DNA of 64,000 bases, from the NCBI GenBank assembly GCA_030733815.1, contig JAUZQE010000006.1, forward strand, positions 1-64,000. The letters are read 5' to 3'. Shown here piece by piece: positions 1 to 9,116 of this stretch. The notes beneath the pieces are model-generated. The model did no database searches. It worked only from the letters and a program-made list of their open reading frames with translations, and had not been told where the DNA came from. The stretch's first letter is position 1. Every line of letters starts with the position of its first letter. The stretch is from Yanghanlia caeni. Lineage in GTDB: Bacteria; Pseudomonadota; Gammaproteobacteria; Burkholderiales; Burkholderiaceae_B. The position numbers and the translations under genes were made by a program.

Positions 1-42
1 GAAAGAGCATGTCGCAGCACCTAAAGAATTGAGTCACGCGGC

Positions 43-216
43 ATGAAGAAAACGGACATCATTGTTGACAAACACCGGATGCCGTGTCTGGTCGGCTGGA
101 CTCTGGACAAACGGCTGTCCGAGTTGGCGGTTTCCTTGGGTATCTGCTACCCGGTGCGCGTCAAGACGCAGCCCGAACGACCGGCACGTGATGCTTCGCG
201 AAATATTGATTTATAA
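43..216 (+). CDS. small hypothetical ORF, 57 aa
   Basis: An ATG-initiated frame of 57 codons, starting MKKTDIIVDKHRMPC and ending RNIDL, follows an in-frame stop at 22-24. No clear Shine-Dalgarno precedes the ATG, I recognise no domain, and there is no signal peptide or membrane segment. It is the only plausible frame in the stretch before tRNA-Val. It could be a real small protein, the remnant of a larger gene, or chance. The rest of 1-228 shows nothing else I can identify. Confidence 0.22.
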   Translation: MKKTDIIVDKHRMPCLVGWTLDKRLSELAVSLGICYPVRVKTQPERPARDASRNIDL

Positions 217-228
217 GGGGTATTCTGA

Positions 229-303
229 TGGTGGGCGGTACTGGGTTCGAACCAGTGACCCCTGCCGTGTGAAGGCAGTGCTCTACCACTGAGCTAACCG
301 CCC
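229..303 (-). tRNA. tRNA-Val (anticodon CAC)
   Basis: On the minus strand the sequence folds as a complete cloverleaf: acceptor GGGCGGT/ACCGCCC, D-arm GCTCAGTGGTAGAGC, anticodon stem CTGCC/GGCAG around loop TTCACAC, T-arm with GGTTCGAACC, discriminator A, and an encoded CCA at 231-229. The middle of the anticodon loop is CAC, which reads GUG (valine). Length is 75 nt including CCA. No convincing terminator with a U-tract is visible just downstream. Confidence 0.96.
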
Positions 304-423
304 ATGCTGCTAGCGTTGCGCAATACCCTTAAAGCAGAACCCGGGCGGTTCAAGGCATGCCGCTACAGATGAGAAGACAGGCATTATACAAAAAATCAGG
401 CGTCCCGCAAGGCAACCCCGGCC

Positions 424-1158
424 CTACGCCTCGGCCTCCGCCTTCACCGGTTCATACCGCCGCCACACGCTCTCGCCCTTCACGGCCTTGTCGAGCAGCG
501 CCAGGTATTCTTCGTGCGCCGCCAGCTCTTCAGCCGAAGGTTGCACCACGCGCAGCACGCTGACGTCGACCCGCGCCTGCCCTGCGCCATTCGCCACCGC
601 CTGCGCCGACGAGTCTTCCTCGAAATCCATGAGCAGGGCATCCTGCCCGCGGGTCATGGCCAGCCACACATCGGCCAGCAGCTCAGAGTCGAGCAGCGCC
701 CCGTGCAGGGTGCGATGGGCGTTGGAAATGCCGTAACGGTCACACAGCGCGTCAAGCGAATTGCGCTTGCCTGGATGCAGCTCGCGCGCATACAGCAGCG
801 AGTCAGTGATCTTTTCGCACAGCGATTCGACGGGCGGCAGGCCAATGCGCGCCAGCTCGGCGTTCAGGAAGCGCGTGTCGAACGCCGCGTTGTGAATGAT
901 CAGCTCGCTGCCGCGGATGAAGTCTACGAACTGTTGGGCCACCTCTTCGAATCGCGGAAACCCCGACAGAAACTCGGTGGTGAGGCCGTGCACCTCCAGC
1001 GCCTCCGGGTCGCTGTCGCGATCGGGGTTCACGTACAGGTGCAGATGATTGCCGGTAATCGTGCGGTTCATCAGCTCGACGCAGGCGAGCTCGACGATAC
1101 GATGCCCTTGTGCCGGATCCAGGCCGGTGGTTTCGGTATCAAGAACGATCTGCCGCAT
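424..1158 (-). CDS. dnaQ: DNA polymerase III subunit epsilon (3'-5' proofreading exonuclease)
   Basis: Proofreading exonuclease of the replicative polymerase, which removes misincorporated 3' nucleotides and binds the alpha subunit. The 244-aa protein has the DEDD-family motifs in order: ExoI DTETTGLD near residue 7, ExoII HNAAFDTRFL near residue 90, and ExoIII with HGALLDSELLADV near residue 155, which supplies the catalytic His and Asp. The size matches the family (about 240 aa). The last 60 residues form the variable tail expected to contact DnaE. In many proteobacteria dnaQ adjoins rnhA; here a two-gene RND pump lies between them, upstream on the same strand. The 19-nt gap to the pump gene suggests it may be read as the last gene of that transcript. 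Confidence 0.96.
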   Translation of the reverse strand: MRQIVLDTETTGLDPAQGHRIVELACVELMNRTITGNHLHLYVNPDRDSDPEALEVHGLTTEFLSGFPRFEEVAQQFVDFIRGSELIIHNAAFDTRFLNAELARIGLPPVESLCEKITDSLLYARELHPGKRNSLDALCDRYGISNAHRTLHGALLDSELLADVWLAMTRGQDALLMDFEEDSSAQAVANGAGQARVDVSVLRVVQPSAEELAAHEEYLALLDKAVKGESVWRRYEPVKAEAEA

Positions 1159-1177
1159 GAATCTGTATTCCTTTCCG

Positions 1178-4100
1178 TCAATGTGTATCGTGGGGCGCGC
1201 GGGGGGCTGCCGCCACGTTGCCCCCTGTGGAGCTTACGCCGTATTCGCCCGTAAGAATCTCGGCCTCGGCGGCCGTGATGATCTTCTTGCGCCTGCCGGC
1301 GATCAACGTATAAGCCACCGGAACCACGAATAGCGTCAGCACCGTGCCCAAGGTCAGGCCGCCCACCAGCACCGCACCGATCTGCTGGCGCGATTCGGCG
1401 CCCGCACCCGTGGCGTACGCAAGCGGCAGCACACCCAGCACCATGGCGCCCGTGGTCATGAGAATGGGGCGCAGGCGCATCACGCTGGCTTCAACCACGG
1501 CATCGAGCATGGCGTGGCCCTCGTCGCGCAGCTGGTTGGTGAACTCCACGATCAGAATGCCGTGCTTGGTGATCAGCCCCACCAGCGTGATCAGCCCGAT
1601 CTGGCTGTAGATCGACAGTGTACCGCCGGTGAGCCACAGTGCTAGCAGCGCACCCGTCATCGACAGCGGCACCGACAGCATGATGATGAGCGGGCTGCGC
1701 CAGCTTTCGAACTGCGCAGCGAGCACCAGGTAAATGAAGGCCAGCGCCATCATGAACACCAGGTAGATGTTGCCCGAAGCGTCGCGGAACTCGCGCGACT
1801 GGCCGTCGAGATCGGTCTGCACGGTGGGCGGCAGCAGCTCGCGCGCGACCTGGTTCATGTGTTCCAGTACCTCGCCCATGGCGTAGCCCGGCGCAATGGC
1901 TGCCTCGATCTTCACCGCACGCAGGCGGTTGAAGTGGTTCAGTGATTGCGGCGCCACTGATTCTTCGACCTCAACGAAGTTCACCAGCTGCACCATGCTG
2001 CCGTCACGCGTACGCACGTAGATATCGTTGATGTCCGACGGCGTGGCGCGATCCTGGCGCTTGACCTGAACAATGACGTCGTACTGTTCGCCACTGTCGC
2101 GGAAACGCGTGACCTTGCGCCCGCCCAGCATGGTTTCCAGTGTGCGCCCCACTTCGCCCACATCGATGCCCACGTCGGCCAGCTTGTCGCGGTTCACACG
2201 TACCTTCAGTTCAGGCGTGTTCAGTCGCAGGTCGGTGTCGAGGTTCTGCAGACCGGGGTAATCGGCCAGCCTGTCCATCAGCAGCTGCACCATGGCGGCC
2301 ATTTCCGGGTACGAAGCCTGGCTCATGACCACGAAGTTGATGGGTTTGGAGGTGGCCCGCTGCCCGAATGACGGCGGGTTGCTGGGGAAGGCCCGCACAC
2401 CGGGCACGGCCGCAAAGTGCGGCTGCAGCGACGCGGCAATGTCCTGTTGGCTGCGGTCGCGCTCTTCCCAGGGTTTGAGCCGAAGAATTGCGAAGCCGTC
2501 GGTCACCGTGGGGAAGCCCACGATCGTCTGCACCCCACCCTTTTCGGGAATATCGTCGTACAGCGCCTCGATCTGCAACAGACTGCGCTGCGTGGCTTCC
2601 AGCGTTGCGCCTTCGGGTGCCGTGACCACGCCAAACACCACGCCGCGGTCTTCCAGTGGTGCAAGTTCGCTTTTCACCACCTTGAAGAGCACGCCGCTGC
2701 ACGCCGCCACGGCCAGCCCCACCAGCACGACCATCAGGCGATGCCGCAGCGCCACACCGAGCGCACGGCGGTAGCCGCGCGTGAGGGCCTCAAGCAGGTT
2801 CTCGATGAACACGTAGATGCGGCCGTGCCCGCTCTGATGCTTGAGCAGCACCGAACACATCATGGGCGTGAGCGTAAGCGCAACGAAGCCCGACACCAGC
2901 ACCGCGCCGGCCAGCGCCAGGGCAAACTCGATGAACAGCCTTCCTGTACGCCCGGTGGCAAAAGCAAGCGGCGCGTACACCGTGACCAGCGTCAGGGTCA
3001 TGGCCACCACGGCGAAGGCAATTTCCTTGGAACCCAGCAGCGCCGCCTCAAGCCGGCTCTTGCCTTCTTCCATGTGCCGGTAAACGTTTTCCAGCACCAC
3101 GATGGCGTCGTCAACCACCAGGCCGATGGCCAGCACCATGGCCAGCAGCGTGAGCGTGTTGATGGAAAAGCCAAACAGGTACATGAGCCCGAAGGCGCCG
3201 ATGAGCGACACCGGTATGGTGACGATGGGAATGAGACTGGCGCGCACACTGCGCAGGAAGAAGAAGATCACCAGCACCACCAGCACGATGGCTTCCAGCA
3301 CGGTGGCGTACACCGAATCGATCGAGCGCTGAATGAAGACCGAGCTGTCGTAGGCCACCTGCAGCGACATGCCTTCGGGCAGGTTCTCGTTGATGAGCTC
3401 GATCTCGCGACGCACCTCGCGTGACAGGTCGAGCGGGTTGGCGGTGGATTGCTTGGTGATGCCGATGGTGAGGCTGGGCTGGCCGTTGAAACGCGCCGAC
3501 ACCCGTTCGTCGGCCGGCGCCACGCGCACTTCGGCCACCTCGCGCATGCGTACCGGGTAACCGTTAACCGTGGCCACCACAATGTTTTCGAACTGCTCGA
3601 CCGTTTGCAGGTCGGTGGTGGAAACCACAGAAAATTCGCGGTCTTGTGACTCGATGCGCCCGGCCGGTATCAGCACGTTCTGCTGTCGCAGGGCGTTTTC
3701 CACGTCCTGCACGATCAGGCCATAGCCCGCCAGCTTGTGGCGGTCGACGTAGATGCGCATGGCCGGCAGGCGTTCACCGAACACCCGCACTTCGGCCGCA
3801 CCGGGCAACACGGACAGGCGCGTCTTGATATAGCGGTTGATGTAGTCGGAGGCCTCCATCTGCGACAGGTTGCCGGTGATCACCCCCACATACACGATCG
3901 GGGTCGAGTCGGCTTCCACCTTGCTGATGACGGGCTCTTCCACCTCATCCGGCAGAAAACGCCGGGCGCGCGAGACCTTGTCACGCACTTCGGCAGCTGC
4001 GGCGTCGGGGTCGCGCGAGATATGGAACTTGACGTTGATGTAGCTGACCTCGCTGCGGCTGCGCGAGGTCATGACGTCAACTCCTTCGATACCCGACAGC

Positions 4101-4309
4101 TGGTCTTCCAGCGGCTTGGTGACCTGTGACTCGATCACTTCGGGCGAGGCACCCTTGTACTCGGTACGCACCGAAACGACCGGTTCGTCGATGGCGGGGT
4201 ATTCGCGCACCGTAAGCCGGTCGTACGAGATCAGGCCGATGAGAATGATGATGAGCGACAGCACCGATGCGAACACCGGGCGTCGTATGCATATTTGCGG
4301 CAGCTGCAT
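1178..4309 (-). CDS. RND (AcrB/HAE-1 type) efflux pump inner-membrane permease
   Basis: Proton-driven tripartite efflux permease of 1043 aa, the normal size for AcrB-like pumps. It opens with the usual short cytoplasmic stretch and TM1 (MQLPQICIRRPVFASVLSL), followed by porter repeats. TM4 carries GLVVDDAIVVLENVYRH, with the paired Asp residues of the proton relay, and TM10 carries GLITKHGILIVEFTNQLR, with the relay Lys. The C-terminal TM pair ends in a basic tail. It lies 28 nt behind the membrane-fusion subunit, so the two are one operon. No outer-membrane TolC-type gene or local regulator is present, so it must use a channel encoded elsewhere. Substrates cannot be told from sequence. It interrupts the rnhA-dnaQ neighbourhood. 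Confidence 0.95.
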   Translation of the reverse strand: MQLPQICIRRPVFASVLSLIIILIGLISYDRLTVREYPAIDEPVVSVRTEYKGASPEVIESQVTKPLEDQLSGIEGVDVMTSRSRSEVSYINVKFHISRDPDAAAAEVRDKVSRARRFLPDEVEEPVISKVEADSTPIVYVGVITGNLSQMEASDYINRYIKTRLSVLPGAAEVRVFGERLPAMRIYVDRHKLAGYGLIVQDVENALRQQNVLIPAGRIESQDREFSVVSTTDLQTVEQFENIVVATVNGYPVRMREVAEVRVAPADERVSARFNGQPSLTIGITKQSTANPLDLSREVRREIELINENLPEGMSLQVAYDSSVFIQRSIDSVYATVLEAIVLVVLVIFFFLRSVRASLIPIVTIPVSLIGAFGLMYLFGFSINTLTLLAMVLAIGLVVDDAIVVLENVYRHMEEGKSRLEAALLGSKEIAFAVVAMTLTLVTVYAPLAFATGRTGRLFIEFALALAGAVLVSGFVALTLTPMMCSVLLKHQSGHGRIYVFIENLLEALTRGYRRALGVALRHRLMVVLVGLAVAACSGVLFKVVKSELAPLEDRGVVFGVVTAPEGATLEATQRSLLQIEALYDDIPEKGGVQTIVGFPTVTDGFAILRLKPWEERDRSQQDIAASLQPHFAAVPGVRAFPSNPPSFGQRATSKPINFVVMSQASYPEMAAMVQLLMDRLADYPGLQNLDTDLRLNTPELKVRVNRDKLADVGIDVGEVGRTLETMLGGRKVTRFRDSGEQYDVIVQVKRQDRATPSDINDIYVRTRDGSMVQLVNFVEVEESVAPQSLNHFNRLRAVKIEAAIAPGYAMGEVLEHMNQVARELLPPTVQTDLDGQSREFRDASGNIYLVFMMALAFIYLVLAAQFESWRSPLIIMLSVPLSMTGALLALWLTGGTLSIYSQIGLITLVGLITKHGILIVEFTNQLRDEGHAMLDAVVEASVMRLRPILMTTGAMVLGVLPLAYATGAGAESRQQIGAVLVGGLTLGTVLTLFVVPVAYTLIAGRRKKIITAAEAEILTGEYGVSSTGGNVAAAPRAPHDTH

Positions 4310-4337
4310 GGCGGCCTCACTGTGGAAGAATCACGTC

Positions 4338-5453
4338 TCAGGCTCCCGGGCCCGGTAACGCGGCACCGCCCGGCGACGGCAGAATCTCGACCAGGCTGCC
4401 GTCGCGCACTTTCTGCAGCCCCGACACCACCACCTGATCGCCTTCGGCAAGCCCCGAAACGATTTCGACATGGGCGCCCAGACGCTGCCCGAGTTCGACC
4501 ATCACGCGCCTGACCACGCCTTCTTCCACCTTATACACGTATTGTGCATCGCCGGAGGGCGCCAGGGCACTTTCCGGCACGATGAGCCCCATGGTTTCCG
4601 CCAGCTCGAGCCGTACCCGGGCGAACAGGCCGGGGCGCAGCACGCCGTCGGGGTTCGGCACGTGGGCACGCAGCAGCAGCGAACGCCCGCCAACGTCGAT
4701 TTGAGGGCTGATGGCGCCGACGCTGCCCTCGCGCTCGAGGCCCGCAATGGCGTCGAAGGTTACCACCAGACGTGCACCCACCGATACGGCACTGAGAAAC
4801 TGTTCGGGAATGCGAAAGTCGACGTTCAGGGGGTCGATGGCTTCGATGGGCACGAGGTCGGTACCCGGCCCCACGTAATCGCCCACAGAAACGGTGCGCA
4901 GGCCCACCAGCCCGTCGAAGGGTGCCCGAATGGCGGTTTTTTCAAGCTCGGCCTCGGCCAGCGCCACGGCCGCCTGTTGAACTGCAAGGTTGCTGGCCGA
5001 CTCGTCGTGCGCCTGGCGGCTGACGAAGCCCTGCTTGGTGAGCTGAACGGAACGGCGGTGCTGGCTGCCGGCCAGCTGCAGGTTGGCGCGGGCCTGTTGC
5101 AGCTTGGCGCGCGCCACGCTGTCGTCAAGCCGTACCAGCACATGGCCCTTTTCCACCTTGCCGCCTTCGGCAAAGTTGATTTCGGCAATGCGCCCGCTGA
5201 TTTCGGGGCGCAACACCACCGAATCCTGCGAACGCAGGGTGCCCACGGCCGAAACGGTGCGCTCGAGCTTCACACGCTGCACGACGGCGGCTTCGACCTT
5301 CACCCGCGCAGGGGCCGCCTGCGTTTGAGGCGCCGGCTGGGGGGCTGCCGCAACCGCGTTACCGCTGTCGCGCTGCAGCCACCAATGCGCGCCCCAGGCG
5401 CCCAGACCCGCGCCCACAACCAACAAGAGCAAGACTGCCGCCTTTGACTTCAT
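4338..5453 (-). CDS. RND efflux periplasmic adaptor (membrane fusion protein)
   Basis: Periplasmic adaptor that couples the downstream RND permease to an outer-membrane channel. The 371-aa protein has an N-terminal membrane anchor (AAVLLLLVVGAGLGAW) without a lipobox. Next come the first lipoyl half (RPEISGRIAEINFAEGGKVEKG), an alpha-hairpin of about 70 residues rich in Ala, Gln and Leu, and the second lipoyl half (AIRAPFDGLVGLRTVSVGDYV). Beta-barrel and membrane-proximal domains end in LAEGDQVVVSGLQKVRDG. The order and length are typical of HlyD/AcrA-type adaptors. It is first in the two-gene pump operon. The 73 nt between it and the end of rnhA are the only room for a dedicated promoter. 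Confidence 0.93.
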   Translation of the reverse strand: MKSKAAVLLLLVVGAGLGAWGAHWWLQRDSGNAVAAAPQPAPQTQAAPARVKVEAAVVQRVKLERTVSAVGTLRSQDSVVLRPEISGRIAEINFAEGGKVEKGHVLVRLDDSVARAKLQQARANLQLAGSQHRRSVQLTKQGFVSRQAHDESASNLAVQQAAVALAEAELEKTAIRAPFDGLVGLRTVSVGDYVGPGTDLVPIEAIDPLNVDFRIPEQFLSAVSVGARLVVTFDAIAGLEREGSVGAISPQIDVGGRSLLLRAHVPNPDGVLRPGLFARVRLELAETMGLIVPESALAPSGDAQYVYKVEEGVVRRVMVELGQRLGAHVEIVSGLAEGDQVVVSGLQKVRDGSLVEILPSPGGAALPGPGA

Positions 5454-5526
5454 TGAATGAACTTCGCTGGAAATTTTGGGTGGTCAATGACTGTAGCATT
5501 GAAGGTTTGCGATGCGTAACCCGAAA

Positions 5527-5988
5527 TTACATACTTATTTCAGTGTGCTTCGCAGCCTTTGCCACGCCCTGGTTGGCCAGGGCGTCGGCGCGCTCATTGC
5601 CCGGGTCGCCGGCATGCCCGCGCACCCAGCGCCATTCAACCTGGTGAACGCCCACCAGTTCATCGAGTGCCTGCCACAGCTCGGCGTTGCGCACCGGCTT
5701 TTTGTCGGCCGTGCGCCAGCCGCGGCGCTTCCAGTTGGGCAGCCATTCGCTCATGCCCTTCTGAACATACTGCGAGTCGGTATGCACCACCACATGGCAG
5801 GGCCGTTTGAGCGCCCTGAGCGCCTCGATCACGGCAGTCAGTTCCATGCGGTTGTTCGTGGTTGCGGCTTCGCCGCCACACAGTTCTTTTTCGTGGCGAC
5901 CCTGGCGCAACAGCGCACCCCAACCGCCCGGGCCCGGATTGCCCTTGCAGGCGCCGTCGGTCCAGATTTCCACTACCTTGCTGCTCAT
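5527..5988 (-). CDS. rnhA: ribonuclease HI
   Basis: Endonuclease that cuts the RNA strand of RNA-DNA hybrids, acting in removal of primers and R-loops. The 153-aa protein has all four acidic catalytic positions: [14 protein letters not shown] (Asp about 10), [13 protein letters not shown] (Glu about 48), VVHTDSQYV (Asp about 70) and GNERADALA (Asp about 134). A longer frame runs upstream, but the start at 5988 gives the family's normal N-terminus. The ATG overlaps the TGA of the methyltransferase by 4 nt (ATGA), so the two are probably translationally coupled. The gene order methyltransferase-rnhA beside gloB matches the yafS-rnhA-gloB arrangement of E. coli. Confidence 0.96.
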   Translation of the reverse strand: MSSKVVEIWTDGACKGNPGPGGWGALLRQGRHEKELCGGEAATTNNRMELTAVIEALRALKRPCHVVVHTDSQYVQKGMSEWLPNWKRRGWRTADKKPVRNAELWQALDELVGVHQVEWRWVRGHAGDPGNERADALANQGVAKAAKHTEISM

Positions 5989-6764
5989 TTCCCGATTTCT
6001 CTTTGACTCGTGTTGAACTGGCGACCCGTGGCCACGGCCGCCATGCGGCGTGCACGCCGCGAACGCTTCCATGCCGGGCCCACCAGCCGCGGGCCGGCCA
6101 CGCGCTTGACGGCCGACACCACGTATACGGCGCCACACACCGGCCACCAGCGGTCGCCCGCCTTTTCCATGAACGCCCAGCGCGCCAGCCAGGCTTCGCT
6201 GAAGCTGGGCACGGCATAACAGCCAAAGCGGCCCCGGTCGAGCTCGAACGACAGCAGCTTGAACCAGTCTTTGAGCCGCGGCAGCGACACCTGCAGTGGC
6301 GAGGGCACGGGCACCAGCGGGTCGAGACCGGGCAGGCGCCCGCGCGCGCCCCACAGGCTCCAGGGATTGAACCCCGAAATCACCACCCGGCCTTCGGGCA
6401 CCAGCACCCGCTCGATCTCGCGCAGCACCTGGTGCGGATTGGACGCACATTCGAGCCCGTGCGGCAGAATGAGCAGATCGATGCTTTGTGAATCGAAGGG
6501 CAGGTTCTCGGGTTCGGCCACCACCAGGGCATGTGGCGGTTCGGGCGTTTGGACGATGGACGTGCAGGCCTTGTAGGGGATGCGATTGGCTTGCAGCAGG
6601 TTCCAGTGCGGCAGGCCGATTTGTATGGCATGATACCCGAACGCATTGGCCACCATGCCGCTGAATTGAGCCGTTTCCCAGGCCGCCACATAGCGGCCTT
6701 GCGGCGTGTCCAGCCATTCCTCCAGCTCAAGAATCAACGGTTGTTCCACCCGTTCATGCTCCAT
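5985..6764 (-). CDS. class I SAM-dependent methyltransferase (YafS-like)
   Basis: Predicted methyltransferase of unknown substrate. With the start at 6764 ([20 protein letters not shown]) it is 259 aa. The conserved opening [14 protein letters not shown] is the usual beginning of the YafS-type family. The region around [23 protein letters not shown] matches the Methyltransf_11 core (acidic residue, 'LPF', then motif II/III), and [20 protein letters not shown] follows the family's post-IV segment. A longer reading frame extends upstream through gloB and is not used. The start codon lies 3 nt from the ATG of the divergent gloB gene. The stop overlaps the rnhA start. Confidence 0.85.
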   Translation of the reverse strand: MEHERVEQPLILELEEWLDTPQGRYVAAWETAQFSGMVANAFGYHAIQIGLPHWNLLQANRIPYKACTSIVQTPEPPHALVVAEPENLPFDSQSIDLLILPHGLECASNPHQVLREIERVLVPEGRVVISGFNPWSLWGARGRLPGLDPLVPVPSPLQVSLPRLKDWFKLLSFELDRGRFGCYAVPSFSEAWLARWAFMEKAGDRWWPVCGAVYVVSAVKRVAGPRLVGPAWKRSRRARRMAAVATGRQFNTSQREIGK

Positions 6765-6767
6765 TCC

Positions 6768-7553
6768 ATGGTAACCAGCCAGCTCATTCCCCTGCCCGCT
6801 CTTTCCGACAACTACATCTGGCTGCTTCAGCAAGGCAGCAACGCGGTCATCATAGACCCTGGCGAACATACCGTCGTGCAACGCCATCTCGAACAGCATG
6901 GCCTGACTCTTCAGGCCATTTTACTGACCCACCATCATGGCGATCACGTGGGTGGCGCCCTTGCCCTGCACGAGGCGAGTGGCGCTCCGGTGTACGGCCC
7001 GGCCACCGAGCGCCTGCCAGTATGCCACCACCGCCTGTCGGAAGGCGATACGGTACAATTGCCCGATTTTGGCTTGACCCTGAACGTGCTCGACGTGCCG
7101 GGCCACACGGCCGGGCACATTGCATATTACGGCCGGCCACACAACGGCGCACCCATGCTGTTCTGTGGCGACACGCTGTTTGCAGCCGGCTGCGGGCGCC
7201 TGTTCGAAGGTACGCCCGCACAAATGCTCGCTTCGCTTGGCAAGTTCGCGGCATTGCCCGACGACACGCTCGTCTGCTGTGCACACGAATACACGCTTTC
7301 GAACCTGCGCTGGGCGCTGGCGGTCGAGCCCGATAACGCAAGCTTGCAGGAACGCTGGAAGAACGACTCGGCCCTGCGCGAGAAAGGTCTGCCCACGCTG
7401 CCGTCCACGCTGGCACTCGAACGGGCCACCAACCCTTTCCTGCGCACGGCGCAGCCGGCCGTGGCGCAAAGTGCCGCGCGCCATGCCGGGCAGCCGCTCG
7501 CCTCGGAAGTCGACGTCTTTGCCAGCCTGCGTGAATGGAAAAACAACTTTTAG
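6768..7553 (+). CDS. gloB: hydroxyacylglutathione hydrolase (glyoxalase II)
   Basis: Metallo-beta-lactamase-fold thioesterase that hydrolyses S-lactoylglutathione to lactate and glutathione, the second step of methylglyoxal detoxification. The 261-aa protein has the binuclear metal motif THHHGDHVGG at about residue 55, the further ligand region VLDVPGHTAGHIAYY, and the metal-bridging Asp in LFCGDTLFAAGCGRLFEGT. CAHEYTLSNLRWA and a C-terminal glutathione-contact region complete it. The start (ATGGTAACCAGCCAGCTC) gives the canonical short N-terminus before LPALSDNYIWLL. It is divergent from the methyltransferase with only 3 nt between start codons, so its promoter must lie inside that gene. mltD follows after 10 nt. 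Confidence 0.95.
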   Translation: MVTSQLIPLPALSDNYIWLLQQGSNAVIIDPGEHTVVQRHLEQHGLTLQAILLTHHHGDHVGGALALHEASGAPVYGPATERLPVCHHRLSEGDTVQLPDFGLTLNVLDVPGHTAGHIAYYGRPHNGAPMLFCGDTLFAAGCGRLFEGTPAQMLASLGKFAALPDDTLVCCAHEYTLSNLRWALAVEPDNASLQERWKNDSALREKGLPTLPSTLALERATNPFLRTAQPAVAQSAARHAGQPLASEVDVFASLREWKNNF

Positions 7554-7563
7554 CAATGCTCTC

Positions 7564-9075
7564 ATGAACTGTCTGCGGCTATTCATCGTGTCGATCGTGC
7601 TGGTGCTGGCCGGCTGCGCAACGCAGCCCGATCGCCACGCGCGGAACACGGGCCTGACGGCCGCAGACACGTCGCGCACCATCGATCTGACCCACCCGCC
7701 ACGCGACATGTGGGACCGGATCCGCCGCGGCTTTGCCGTGCCCAACCTGCGCAGCGAACTGGTCGACTACTGGACCCAATACTACGCCGCCCGCCCCGAA
7801 TCGCTTTACGTGATGAGCCAGCGGGCCAGCAAGTACCTGTATCACATTGTCGACGAGCTCGACCGGCGCGGCATGCCCAGCGAACTGGCTCTGCTGCCGT
7901 TCGTGGAAAGCGCCTACAACCCCACCGCCCTGTCGCGCTCGCAGGCATCGGGGTTATGGCAGTTCATACCCAGCACGGGGCGGCACTACAAGCTCGAACA
8001 GGACTGGTGGCGCGACATGCGCCGCGATCCCATCGCCTCGACCAGCGCCGCACTCGATTATCTGTCGTATCTGTACGAGTTCCAGGGCGACTGGTATCTG
8101 GCGCTGGCTTCGTACAACTGGGGCGAAGGCGCGGTACGACGCGCGTTGGAACGCAACGAAAAGAAGGGGCTGCCGCTGGATTATCAGTCGCTGCCCATGC
8201 CCGAAGAAACGCGCAATTACGTGCCCAAGCTGCAGGCCATAAAGAATATCGTTGCGAACCCTTCCAAGTACGGCATCACCCTGCCGCCCATCAGCAACAC
8301 CCCCTACTTCACCACCATTCGCAAGCAGCGCGACATCGACGTCGAGGTGGCCGCGGAACTGGCGGAAATGACGGTCGATGAGTTCCGTGAACTGAACCCG
8401 GCCCACAACCGCCCCGTCATCAAGGTTGAACCGGAGCAGGTAATTCTTCTGCCGGCTGACAAGGCAGACATCTTCATGGCCAATCTGCAGGCCTACAAGG
8501 GGCGGCTCAGTTCCTGGACAACCTACCGCAGCAAGCAGGGCGAATCGTTCACCACCATTGCCCGCAAGTTCGGCATGCCGGTGGAACAATTGCGCGCCGT
8601 GAACGGCATCAGCAAGCGCCAGACTAAGGCCCGCCGACCCACCACGCTGCTGGTGACGGCTGCGCCCAAACCCCAGACACCCGTGCGGGCAACGCCGGCG
8701 CGACAGACGCCCGCCCCCGCGGCCGCAGAACCCACGGTCGTGGCCACAGCCGTGCCGGCCCCAGCGGCGGCCGCTTCGGGCAGTGTGCGCGGCGGCATCC
8801 GCCCGGTTTCACTCGATACCGGTTCCGCCAGTGCAGACGCTGCCCCGGCTGCCCGCAACCGGGGCGCCGGTACGGGCCCGCAACGCGATATTCGTGTACT
8901 GCGACGCGACACCGCGTCGGTCACGCACACCGTGAAACGCGGTGACACCCTGTATTCACTCGCCCGGCGCTATAACACTACAGTAGACACACTGCGCAAG
9001 CTGAATAATCTCAAGGGCAACAAGCTGGCCGTCGGCAAGCGTCTGCGGATTCCGGGCTCCAATATTCGCGGCTGA
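7564..9075 (+). CDS. mltD: membrane-bound lytic murein transglycosylase D (lipoprotein with two LysM domains)
   Basis: Outer-membrane lipoprotein that cleaves the glycan strands of peptidoglycan with formation of 1,6-anhydromuramic acid. The 503-aa product begins with a lipoprotein signal whose lipobox is LAGC (Cys about 18). The SLT domain follows, with the catalytic Glu in [11 protein letters not shown] (about residue 115) and the hallmark [17 protein letters not shown] and [10 protein letters not shown] segments. A first LysM-like segment lies near 320-360, then an Ala/Pro/Thr-rich linker, and a clear LysM domain ends the protein ([15 protein letters not shown] to KRLRIPG). The start at 7564 was chosen because it yields the signal peptide. 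It is 10 nt behind gloB and probably cotranscribed. Confidence 0.94.
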   Translation: MNCLRLFIVSIVLVLAGCATQPDRHARNTGLTAADTSRTIDLTHPPRDMWDRIRRGFAVPNLRSELVDYWTQYYAARPESLYVMSQRASKYLYHIVDELDRRGMPSELALLPFVESAYNPTALSRSQASGLWQFIPSTGRHYKLEQDWWRDMRRDPIASTSAALDYLSYLYEFQGDWYLALASYNWGEGAVRRALERNEKKGLPLDYQSLPMPEETRNYVPKLQAIKNIVANPSKYGITLPPISNTPYFTTIRKQRDIDVEVAAELAEMTVDEFRELNPAHNRPVIKVEPEQVILLPADKADIFMANLQAYKGRLSSWTTYRSKQGESFTTIARKFGMPVEQLRAVNGISKRQTKARRPTTLLVTAAPKPQTPVRATPARQTPAPAAAEPTVVATAVPAPAAAASGSVRGGIRPVSLDTGSASADAAPAARNRGAGTGPQRDIRVLRRDTASVTHTVKRGDTLYSLARRYNTTVDTLRKLNNLKGNKLAVGKRLRIPGSNIRG

Positions 9076-9116
9076 ACATTTTCATACCAGTTGATATAAC
9101 AAAGGATCATTCAAAA

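Noticed and set aside
2417-3424. Plus-strand frame of 335 codons, His/Gln/Arg-rich, inside the RND permease gene
   Set aside because: Composition mirrors the codon pattern of the permease on the other strand; no domain or start signal.
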